Source: Frateuria_A yonginensis (GTDB taxonomy: Bacteria; Pseudomonadota; Gammaproteobacteria; Xanthomonadales; Rhodanobacteraceae). Taken from it: 64,000 bases of DNA. Below, in pieces: positions 1-6,303 of this stretch. The number at the start of each line of letters is the position of its first letter. Within the stretch, counting starts at the first letter, position 1. Location of the stretch: positions 1 to 64,000 of the forward strand of contig NZ_JBBBNY010000007.1 of assembly GCF_037137055.1 (NCBI RefSeq). Direction: 5' to 3'. The notes below the pieces were generated by a model that was not told where the DNA came from, made no database searches, and was given only the letters and a program-made list of their open reading frames with translations. The position numbers and the translations under genes are program-made.

Positions 1-631
1 CTGGAACCACAAGCGTGTCTACCGGATCTACCGGGAGCTGGAGTTGAACCTGCGCATCAAGCCGAGGAAGCGCCTGGTGCGCGAGCGCCCCGAGCCCTTA
101 GCCGTGCCGGCGCGCATCAACCAGGTATGGTCGATGGACTTCATGCACGATCAACTCAGCGACGGCCGCAGCTTCCGGCTGTTCAACGTGCTGGATGACT
201 TCAATCGCGAAGGGCTCGGCATCGAGGTCGACCTGTCGCTGCCTGCGGGGCGGGTGATTCGCGCCCTGGAGCAGATCATCGAATGGCGTGGGAAGCCCGA
301 AGCGATCCGCTGCGACAACGGCCCGGAGTACATCAGCGGGGCGCTGCTGGCCTGGGCTGAGCGCCGCGGCATCCGGATCGACCACATCCAGCCGGGCAAG
401 CCGCAGCAGAACGCCTACGTGGAGCGCTACAACCGCACCGTGCGCTACGCCTGGCTGGCCCGCATCCTGTTTGACTCGATCGAGCAGGTCCAGGACCACG
501 CCACCCGCTGGCTCTGGACGTACAACCACGAGCGCCCGAATATGGCACTCGGTGGCATCACGCCGATGCAGAAATTGGCGCTTGCCGCATAGCTCCACTT
601 TTGGCGTCCGCTGAAAGCGGGGGGATTACCC
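1..631 (+). mobile_element. IS3-family insertion sequence, right part
   Basis: The window opens inside an IS3-type element. It holds the 3' part of the transposase gene and about 40 bp of non-coding end (593 to about 631) with a GC-rich 'ctgaaagcggggggattacc' terminus. The right edge is inferred because the flanking DNA from 634 onward reads, on the minus strand, as the N-terminus of an MFS transporter that stops abruptly at the junction. The left end, the terminal repeats and any target duplication lie outside the window, so the edge is good to only a few bases. Confidence 0.75.
2..592 (+). CDS. IS3-family transposase (OrfB-type, 5' partial)
   Basis: This is the catalytic DDE integrase of an IS3-family element, open at the window's left edge; the reading frame is already in use at base 2 (W-N-H-K-R-V-Y-R). 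The rve core is clear: first Asp in WSMDFMHDQLSDG, second in IRCDNGPEYIS, and the Glu in NAYVERYNRTVR about 35 residues later, ending with the typical YNHERPNMALGGITPMQ. The N-terminal part and OrfA are missing only because of the window boundary. The gene stops at TAG just inside the IS end and has transposed into an MFS transporter gene. Confidence 0.93.
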   Translation, partial: WNHKRVYRIYRELELNLRIKPRKRLVRERPEPLAVPARINQVWSMDFMHDQLSDGRSFRLFNVLDDFNREGLGIEVDLSLPAGRVIRALEQIIEWRGKPEAIRCDNGPEYISGALLAWAERRGIRIDHIQPGKPQQNAYVERYNRTVRYAWLARILFDSIEQVQDHATRWLWTYNHERPNMALGGITPMQKLALAA

Positions 632-633
632 GT

Positions 634-726
634 GAAGTCGTACCACTCCACCACCGTCGACAGCGCCGCGACGACCATGGAGGCGCGCGAGACCCCGTCG
701 CCACTGTGCGATCGCGTAATGGACAT
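634..726 (-). pseudogene. MFS (MHS-type) transporter N-terminal remnant cut by the IS
   Basis: On the minus strand an ATG at 726 opens 31 codons reading MSITRSHSGDGVSRASMV, then VVAALSTVVEWYDF. The 'VEWYDF' stretch just after the first hydrophobic segment begins is a hallmark of metabolite:H+ symporter MFS proteins (proline/betaine and sugar-acid transporters). The match stops at the codon for F (634-636), where the IS end begins. The remainder of the gene presumably lies left of the IS, outside the window. The gene is almost certainly inactivated. The substrate cannot be told. Confidence 0.65.
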
Positions 727-981
727 GCCGAGCGGCGCCGGAAGTTGCGGTGGTTCGATGGTAGCGGCGGCAGGACGAACACGGGGCGGCCCACGCCCGA
801 GGTTGCCGGTTTCCGGCCATTGGCCCATCGGGCCCAAAAAGAGTGGGCGGGGTCCGCTTGAATCCCGGCGAGGGTACGCCGGAAAGCCTGTCGATTCGCG
901 AGGGACTGAAGGCAAGGTTTTGACTACGATGCCGCCATTCCGGATGCTCGATCTTCCCGCGTAGCGGATTGCGGAGGACGT
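727..981. other. Intergenic region between the MFS remnant and the TfoX-N gene
   Basis: This gap separates two divergent genes and should carry the promoters of the interrupted MFS gene (minus) and the TfoX-N gene (plus). Both strands contain open frames, but none has a ribosome site or recognisable protein sequence. A 'gcggaggacgt' ribosome site lies just before the ATG at 982. Nothing else was recognised. Confidence 0.4.
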
Positions 982-1629
982 ATGGCTACCGATCGAGACT
1001 TCGTCGACTACGTGGCCGAACAGATCGGTCTCGGAAGCCGCCTGACCCACAAGAGGATGTTCGGCGAGTACGCGTTGTACGTCGATGAAAAAGTAGTCGC
1101 CTTCATATGCGACAACAGCCTGTTCGTGAAGCCGTCCCCGGCCGCGCAGAAGCTTGAGCCCGATTTGCCGCAAAGATCGCCTTACCCGGGTGCCAAGCTG
1201 TATCCGGTAGCGGATGAATTGCTCGATGACTCGGAAGCCGTGCGCCGCCTCATCGTGGAAACCGCCGCGCTCATGCCGCCGCCGAAGCCCAAGCGTCCGC
1301 GCAAGACCAGGCCCAGGGGGGGTAGGGCGCCACGCACCAGGTTGAAGGGGAGGTGGCAGATAAGTTCCGTTCGTTCGCACCCCGACGGGACCTGGCTACC
1401 CCCGGATGGGCTCGAGTTCGGTGCTCCGAGCGGAGCCCGGCGGATGAGCCCTTTCGAACGCTCGGCGCGCGAGGCACTCGTTCCTCGCCTTTCGTTCGCG
1501 GGGCGCGGGTGCCTCGCAGCCGATCAGGCGTCGAGGCTGGAGGTGTGCGCCACCACCTTCCACGCGGAACCCTGCCTCAGGTCCCCGTGTAAGGCCCCCC
1601 GGTCTCACCCCAGCCCCACGCCGGCATAG
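982..1629 (+). CDS. TfoX N-terminal domain protein, probably over-extended by a homopolymer error
   Basis: Residues 1 to about 95 (MATDRDFVDYVAEQIGLGS..., HKRMFGEYALYVDEKVVAFI, SLFVKPSPAAQ) are a TfoX_N domain, a small fold found in competence regulator TfoX and in many stand-alone proteins of 100-120 residues; its function is unknown in the stand-alone form. A GGAGG ribosome site precedes the ATG. After KPKRPRKTRP the frame runs on for about 100 residues of Arg/Pro-rich sequence with no family resemblance. At 1315-1321 there is a run of seven G followed by 'tag'; with two fewer G the protein would stop there at about 112 residues. I think the real gene ends near 1325. Confidence 0.75.
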   Translation: MATDRDFVDYVAEQIGLGSRLTHKRMFGEYALYVDEKVVAFICDNSLFVKPSPAAQKLEPDLPQRSPYPGAKLYPVADELLDDSEAVRRLIVETAALMPPPKPKRPRKTRPRGGRAPRTRLKGRWQISSVRSHPDGTWLPPDGLEFGAPSGARRMSPFERSAREALVPRLSFAGRGCLAADQASRLEVCATTFHAEPCLRSPCKAPRSHPSPTPA

Positions 1630-2053
1630 GTGCATCGGCCGGCGGCGGGGCGCCTTCCTGCGAGTTGATGACGGCCAACCGAGTGCCCCATTCCAGGTAA
1701 GCGACGAACGCGGATCGGAATTCGGGGTCGTCGGGCAAATCCGCTTCGCCGGCACAGTCCAGCAGCAGCGCCATCCAGCGGCGGCGAAGGCGTTCATCCA
1801 GGTGCCGGCCTACGTGTCTGCCGACCATGGCGCGATGGCCGCCGCGTTCGCGGCTGTATTCCTTCGGTCCGCCGAGCACTTCGGCGATGAAGTGCGCCAC
1901 GTGGCGGGGATGGTCGGGATCCATGCGGGCGAACAGGGGGCCCAGGTCGGCGTCGCGGGCGACGCGCCGATAGAACACAGAGGTGAGACGCTCGAACACC
2001 GGCATGCCGCCGGCCCAGTCGTACAGGGAAGGCACTGCCGCGGGCCTGCTCAT
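1577..2053 (-). CDS. Group II truncated haemoglobin
   Basis: 158 residues forming a 2-over-2 globin of the trHbO/group II type: SLYDWAGGMPVFERLTSVFY, HVAHFIAEVLGGPKEYS, then His80 (likely proximal haem ligand) and Trp93 (likely position G8), ending with EFRSAFVAYLEWGTRLAVIN and a Trp/Gly-rich tail. Such proteins bind O2 or NO and are thought to act in oxidative or nitrosative stress. The start at 2053 overlaps the stop of the upstream ABM gene by four bases (ATGA), so the two are translationally coupled. A longer upstream reading exists but runs through the ABM gene in another frame and was discarded. Confidence 0.93.
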   Translation of the reverse strand: MSRPAAVPSLYDWAGGMPVFERLTSVFYRRVARDADLGPLFARMDPDHPRHVAHFIAEVLGGPKEYSRERGGHRAMVGRHVGRHLDERLRRRWMALLLDCAGEADLPDDPEFRSAFVAYLEWGTRLAVINSQEGAPPPADAPMPAWGWGETGGPYTGT

Positions 2054-2358
2054 GCCTGGCTGCTCCGTATCTCGGTTCGTTCGTAGTGGCGCATTTCCTC
2101 GATCGCACCGATGTAGGGCCTGATGGCGGCAAGGAAGGGCTGGAACAGGTCGCTGCCGCGAAAGCCGCGCAGATGTCCTTTGGCCGAAACCCACTCGATG
2201 CGCAACATGTAGCAGGCGGGCTCCTCCTGACAGCGGGCCAGTTCGTAGCCGAGGCAATGCTGTGAGGCATCGAGGCTCTTTGCCGCCTCGGCATAGTCGC
2301 GTTCGAACGACGCGGCGTCGGCGGGTGCGATGCGATAGCGAATGTATTCGACGATCAC
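2050..2358 (-). CDS. ABM-superfamily (antibiotic biosynthesis monooxygenase-like) protein
   Basis: 102 residues: MIVEYIRYRIAPADAASFER, a mid-region PACYMLRIEWVSAKGHL, then FLAAIRPYIGAIEEMRHYE. This is the ferredoxin-like alpha+beta barrel of the ABM superfamily, dimeric proteins including small cofactor-free oxygenases and haem-degrading enzymes. The substrate is unknown. It is first in a two-gene operon with the truncated haemoglobin (4-bp overlap) and is transcribed away from an HxlR-type regulator 93 bp upstream, which is the obvious candidate to control it. Confidence 0.85.
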   Translation of the reverse strand: MIVEYIRYRIAPADAASFERDYAEAAKSLDASQHCLGYELARCQEEPACYMLRIEWVSAKGHLRGFRGSDLFQPFLAAIRPYIGAIEEMRHYERTEIRSSQA

Positions 2359-2451
2359 GTTGGGTCCTGTGTGGAGTGCGGTCGGCTATCTTTTCTAGCG
2401 CATGCGCCGGTCGCGCGATACGCACCGGAAAGTAACCGCCCAGGAACCGCC

Positions 2452-2856
2452 ATGGCCCGCCCTCGCAGCAAGCTGTTTGCCTGTCCCGTCGACGTCGCCC
2501 TGAGCGTGATCCAGGGCAAGTGGAAGCCGGCCATCTTGTGGTCGCTTGCAGGTGGAGCCCGGCGCTTCCGCGATTTCCAGGCGGCGTTGCCGCAGGTGGC
2601 GCACAAGGTGCTGAGCGAGCAGTTGCGGCAGCTCGAGAGGGACGGGGTGATCCTGCGCCGCGAACGCGAGGGTGCCGATGGCGGCCCGGACTACGTGCTG
2701 ACGGACTTCGGCCGCAGCCTGCGGCCCGCCCTGAATGCCCTGGCGCGCTGGGGCAAGGCGCACCATCGCAAGCTGGGTGCGCAATACGTCCTCGGAAACG
2801 CGGGGGACCTGGGCCGGGACGGGACGGACGGGGGCGCGGCCAAGCTGCCCGTTTAG
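2452..2856 (+). CDS. HxlR-family transcriptional regulator
   Basis: 134 residues with a single winged helix-turn-helix of the HxlR (MarR-like) family: CPVDVALSVIQGKWKPAILWSL, FRDFQAALPQVAHKVLSEQL, LERDGVILRRE, YVLTDFGRSLRPAL. Cys11 sits at the N-terminal position that is conserved in redox- or quinone-sensing members (HypR, QorR, YodB), suggesting thiol-based sensing. ATG 2452 was chosen because the family motif begins directly after it. It is divergent from the ABM-globin operon, the usual arrangement for HxlR regulators and their targets. The last 20 residues are Gly/Asp-rich and unconserved. Confidence 0.92.
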   Translation: MARPRSKLFACPVDVALSVIQGKWKPAILWSLAGGARRFRDFQAALPQVAHKVLSEQLRQLERDGVILRREREGADGGPDYVLTDFGRSLRPALNALARWGKAHHRKLGAQYVLGNAGDLGRDGTDGGAAKLPV

Positions 2857-3184
2857 CCTCGAACCGGCGGGGGTACCGCCCCACCGGGACAAAGAGGGCA
2901 GGTCCGGGACCGGTCCGGCACGCACTTTCCAATGAGCCCTCGCCCACGGGGCTTAGACGGACCCGGCGGTACCGTGGCTCGGCCCCGGGGTTCAGACGGC
3001 CAGTCGCTCGTCACGCTGGCGCCAGTCGATAACCGGGGTACCGGGTCGGACCCGACAGAGCATCCCATGCCGGCGTTCCGGATGGAGGGCTGTGACGAGT
3101 TGCGCGGCTTCAGCCCCGGCGGACGGCTCCCGATGAACGGCCTGGGCGGCTATCGTTCGTGGGCCTGAACCTTCGGAATGCGCC
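2857..3184. other. 328-bp intergenic region, no gene recognised
   Basis: It lies between two plus-strand genes. It is GC-rich with several short ggtaccg/cggtacc-type palindromes (for example around 2870-2880, 2964-2974 and 3036-3042) but no convincing ribosome site, protein family or terminator with a T tract. I see nothing else in it. Confidence 0.4.
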
Positions 3185-3670
3185 ATGATCGTTTCGTCCG
3201 GCCACCTCGACGACCCCAGGGTCGTCGAACTGCTGCGCCTGCACCTGGCGGCCATGCACGTGCATTCGCCGCCAGGCACCGTGCATGCCCTGGACCTGTC
3301 CGCTCTTAAGCATCCGGACGTGTCCTTCTTCACCGCTTGGGAGGGGGAGGAATTGCTCGGCTTCGGTGCGTTGCGCCGGTTGTCGGATACGCACGGCGAG
3401 ATCAAGTCGATGCGCACCGCGCCGCGGCACGTACGGAAGGGCGTGGCGGCGTCCCTGCTGCGGCACATGATCGAGGTGGCGCGGCGGCGCGGCTACCGGC
3501 GGGTCAGCCTGGAAACGGGGTCGGGCGAGGCCTTCGTGAGTGCCGTCGCGCTGTACGGGAAGTTCGGTTTCGTCAAGGGCGAGACGTTCGGCGGCTACGT
3601 GGCCACCGACTTCAACCAGTTCTTCCACCTCGACCTGCAAACGGCCGGGGCAGGCGGTGCGGCTTCCTGA
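3185..3670 (+). CDS. GNAT-family N-acetyltransferase
   Basis: 161 residues with the GNAT fold: beta strands DVSFFTAWEGEELLGFGAL and EIKSMRTAP, then the acetyl-CoA pyrophosphate loop RKGVAA (84-89) followed by the helix SLLRHMIEVARRRGY and the C-terminal ALYGKFGFVKGETFGGY strand-helix pair. It resembles the YedL/PhnO-type small-molecule acetyltransferases. The acceptor is unknown. It stands alone, with no overlap to neighbours; its stop is about 180 bp before the CYTH-like gene. Confidence 0.9.
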   Translation: MIVSSGHLDDPRVVELLRLHLAAMHVHSPPGTVHALDLSALKHPDVSFFTAWEGEELLGFGALRRLSDTHGEIKSMRTAPRHVRKGVAASLLRHMIEVARRRGYRRVSLETGSGEAFVSAVALYGKFGFVKGETFGGYVATDFNQFFHLDLQTAGAGGAAS

Positions 3671-3848
3671 TCCGGCGGCCCCTGCTCCCACGTGTCCGTG
3701 TGCGTCGGCGGGGCGCAGCCGGCGTGCCGCGCCTGCCGCGCCGGGCATGGCAAGGAGAAGGAGGTCAGGTCCAACGGGCCTTTCTGCGGAGGCGAACCTG
3801 GGCCCGGTTACGCTAATGCGCCGGGTCTCGCGCTCACTGGAGCCAGTC

Positions 3849-4331
3849 GTGAACACCTTTCCCAAGTATGCGCTCGCCGAATGCGAACGCCGATGGCGTG
3901 TGGATCCGCGAAGGACGGAATGGGTGGCGTCGCTGCCTTTCCGCGAGATCGACGATCTGTACCTGCGCGGCACCCGGTTGCGGTTGCGCAGGGTGCGCTC
4001 GGCGGAAGGCGTGGTGTTCAAGCTGGGCAAGAAGTACGGCAAGGCGCCGGATGGCGCCGAGCCCATCACGAACATCTATCTGACCGAAGCCGAATACGCC
4101 GCTTTGTCGCAGTTACCCGGGTACGCGGTGAGCAAGCGGCGCTATGCCGTCGGCGAGGGGGCGCTGGACATCTACCAGGGCCCGGTGCCGGCGGCCATCT
4201 TCGAGAGGGAGTTCGCTTCCGCGGCGGACGCTGCCGCCTGCGCGGCGCCGCCGTTCGCGATCGAGGAGGTCACCGACATGCCGGAGTACTGCGGCTTTGC
4301 GCTCGCGGTAGCTGCGACGCAGCGGCGCTGA
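3849..4331 (+). CDS. CYTH-like domain protein
   Basis: 160 residues. The start GTG 3849 is chosen for its GGAG site six bases upstream; an upstream in-frame ATG (3816) has no ribosome site. ALAECERRWRV near the N-terminus matches the ExExK signature of the CYTH (adenylate cyclase CyaB/thiamine triphosphatase) fold with the Lys replaced by Arg. It is followed by alternating charged strands (LYLRGTRLRLRRVRS, VVFKLGKKYG) and FAIEEVTDMPEYCGFALA near the end, like the late EVT strand. Such proteins hydrolyse or cyclise triphosphates in a metal-lined tunnel; which substrate is unknown here. Confidence 0.75.
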   Translation: MNTFPKYALAECERRWRVDPRRTEWVASLPFREIDDLYLRGTRLRLRRVRSAEGVVFKLGKKYGKAPDGAEPITNIYLTEAEYAALSQLPGYAVSKRRYAVGEGALDIYQGPVPAAIFEREFASAADAAACAAPPFAIEEVTDMPEYCGFALAVAATQRR

Positions 4332-4377
4332 AAGGCGCGGACGCCTCCCGGGTGACCTATCCTTTCGCGGCCGCATT

Positions 4378-4406
4378 CGTTGTGCGGTGGTAACAACCGC
4401 ACAACG
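4378..4406. repeat. Perfect 11-bp inverted repeat
   Basis: CGTTGTGCGGT, a 7-base loop, then ACCGCACAACG: an exact palindrome in the 127-bp gap before the VOC gene. There is no T tract after it, so it is either a regulator's operator, an RNA hairpin, or a terminator of an unusual kind for the CYTH-like gene. Confidence 0.6.
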
Positions 4407-4458
4407 CAGGGGCGCAAAACGGGCCTGCTAGACCGGCGTCAGACGCCAAGGAGACATC

Positions 4459-4896
4459 GTGACGGTCAGGCGCATGGACAACGTTGGCATCGTGGTCGAC
4501 GACCTCGACGCCGCGATCGGATTCTTCACCGCGCTGGGCCTCGACCTCGAGGGGCGCGCGCCGATCGCAGGGCAGTGGGCCGACGGCGTTACCGGTCTGC
4601 AGGACATGCGCGTCGAGATCGCCATGATGCGCACGCCGGATGGCCATGGCCGGCTGGAGTTGTCCCGGTTTCTCGCGCCGCCCGTGGTCGCCGACCATCG
4701 CACCGCTCCGGTGAATGCGCTCGGTTACCTGCGCGTGATGTTCACCGTGGAGGATCTCGACGCGACGCTCGCCCGGATCGGCAAACATGGTGCCCAGCTC
4801 GTTGCAAAAGTCGTGCAATACGAAGACACGTTTCGGCTCTGCTACGTCCGCGGGCCCGAAGGTATCCTCATCGGACTTGCCCAGGAGCTTGGGTAG
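4459..4896 (+). CDS. VOC-family (glyoxalase/dioxygenase-like) protein
   Basis: 145 residues, GTG start with an 'aaggaga' ribosome site. It has the paired beta-alpha-beta-beta-beta modules of vicinal oxygen chelate proteins: MDNVGIVVDDLDAAIGFFTALGL first, and LGYLRVMFTVEDLDATLARI opening the second. Where many metal-binding VOC enzymes have His in the 'HvgivV' motif, this one has Asn (MDNVGIV), so the standard metal site is probably altered. Function unknown; lactoylglutathione lyase activity should not be assumed. Confidence 0.85.
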   Translation: MTVRRMDNVGIVVDDLDAAIGFFTALGLDLEGRAPIAGQWADGVTGLQDMRVEIAMMRTPDGHGRLELSRFLAPPVVADHRTAPVNALGYLRVMFTVEDLDATLARIGKHGAQLVAKVVQYEDTFRLCYVRGPEGILIGLAQELG

Positions 4897-4999
4897 CCGA
4901 GGAGCGGAGAAAGGCGCGACGGGACCGAGCGGAACGACGAACAGGCGGAACGCCACGAGCGGCTCGCGCCGCACGATCCTGCGCAACGGGAGCCGTCAG

Positions 5000-5442
5000 A
5001 TGACACGCGCCGCCCGGCACGGCCGGAAAGCAAAGGTGTACGCGGTCAAGGCGGAGATCGCCGATCCTGCTGCCGCCCGCTTCGTCTTTGCCCAGCAAAG
5101 ACGATGTACGGCGGAAAACATGTCGCCGAAGGCGATCGGGTCTTCCTCTTCGCGAGCGAAAACGAAGGAGGGCAGGGCTTGTTCGCGAGCGGCATCGTGA
5201 CATGGGCCGCGCCGACACCCCCCAAGCCCGGCCTCGCCCGGCAGACGCCGCGCGTCAGCATGGCCGTGGAGCGCACCGCCATGGCACGGAGCCGCCTCGG
5301 AAGGGGCGAGCTGAAGCGTTTTTCGACGTGGGGCGACGGCCGACCGGAGACGGAACTGAACTTCAAGTTGTACCGCCAGGCGACGAACAAGGTCGTCGGT
5401 CTCTCAGCCGAAGCGGCCGCCTTCCTGCAGCAGTTTTTCTGA
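5000..5442 (+). pseudogene. Unrecognised small protein, split by a one-base frameshift
   Basis: ATG 5000 has a strong GGGAG site seven bases upstream and reads MTRAARHGRKAKVYAVKAEI, DPAAARFVFAQQRR. Then, one frame over, from about 5104 it continues as MYGGKHVAEGDRVFLFASENE..., GLFASGIVTWAAP, ending NKVVGLSAEAAAFLQQFF at 5442. The two parts look like one roughly 147-residue protein broken by a single missing base near 5095-5103. 'GDRVFLFASENEG' followed by a beta strand is reminiscent of PUA/EVE-like folds, but I do not recognise the family with confidence. It could be a sequencing error, as other indels occur nearby. Confidence 0.55.
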
Positions 5443-5550
5443 GCCGCCAGGGAACGGGGTTTTCCGAGCAAGGACCGGTCGAAGCCCTGTATCTTTCCCA
5501 CCGGCTGTGTGGGTCGGCAGCCTTCATCCCCTCACTCCAGGACGGCAGCC

Positions 5551-5820
5551 GTGCGCCTGTCGCGTATCGAGAAGCAAGTGATCGTGGCCGCCGGCGTCGT
5601 CGCGTGCCTCATCGGGGCGCTGGCGGGATACGGGGCATTGTCCAGGGCGCTGGAGGACCAGTTCCACGGAGGGGTGCTGGACGAGGACCGCGTCGGCGTC
5701 CTCTGGCGGAACGCCTGGGACACCCTCGCCGCGTTCATCGAGGCGGCAACGGTCGCCTGGAGTGCGTTGGGTTTCCTGCCGGTAGGCTTGTCTCGCCTGC
5801 TCTTCAGGCGGGGGGGCTGA
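5551..5820 (+). CDS. Small predicted membrane protein, unknown function
   Basis: GTG 5551 starts an 89-residue protein with one clear hydrophobic segment (IVAAGVVACLIGALAGYGAL, near residues 10-29) and a second, weaker one (ATVAWSALGFLPVGLSRLLF) near the C-terminus, separated by an acidic, soluble linker. An 'agga' lies about nine bases upstream. An alternative upstream start at 5509 would add 14 residues. I do not recognise the family. No operon partner is evident. Confidence 0.5.
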   Translation: MRLSRIEKQVIVAAGVVACLIGALAGYGALSRALEDQFHGGVLDEDRVGVLWRNAWDTLAAFIEAATVAWSALGFLPVGLSRLLFRRGG

Positions 5821-5946
5821 GCCCAGGAGCGTGGAAAGCCGGCCGGAGGGCACGCTTACGTGCCGCCCGGCGGTGTCGAAACCGGCCCGCCCCGTGCGAC
5901 ATCCCGTGACGGCACGCTTGCCGCCGCGAACCTCGAGGAGCCTTCC

Positions 5947-6303
5947 ATGGAATACCTGCTGATGATCCACGCCGACCCGGCCGAACTGCAGCGGCTGCGT
6001 GAAGCCGAACGGTCCACCACGCTCGCTGCCTACACGGCCTATACCGAGGCCCTGCAGCAGGCCGGTGTCCTGCGCGGCGGCAACCGCTTGCGCACCGCCG
6101 ATACGGCGACCACGGTGCGCGTGCGCGACGGCAAGACCGAGTTGCTGAACGGCCCGTACGCCGAGACGCGCGAGCAGCTCGGCGGCTACTACCTGATCGA
6201 CGTGCCCGACCTCGATGCTGCGCTCGCGTGGGCCGCCCGTTGCCCGGGCGCGAGCCACGGGGCGATGGAAGTGCGGCCGGTCTGGGCGGTCTGTGATGCC
6301 TGA
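5947..6303 (+). CDS. YCII/DGPF-domain protein, ECF42 sigma partner
   Basis: 118 residues with a YCII-type ferredoxin-like fold: MEYLLMIHADPAELQRL, then LNGPYAETREQLGGYYLIDV (the DGPF-motif region, here NGPY), and LDAALAWAARCPGASHGAMEVRPV. These proteins (PhnB/YCII-like) are encoded next to ECF42 sigma factors in many bacteria; their biochemical role is not settled. 'gaggagccttcc' provides the ribosome site. Its TGA (6301-6303) lies just after the ATG of the sigma factor gene (6296), so the two genes overlap and are an operon. Confidence 0.92.
   Translation: MEYLLMIHADPAELQRLREAERSTTLAAYTAYTEALQQAGVLRGGNRLRTADTATTVRVRDGKTELLNGPYAETREQLGGYYLIDVPDLDAALAWAARCPGASHGAMEVRPVWAVCDA

Noticed and set aside
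1577..2947. Long form (456 codons) of the truncated haemoglobin gene
   Set aside because: The extension overlaps the ABM gene and runs antisense to the HxlR gene; the globin fits from 2053 with a coupled start.
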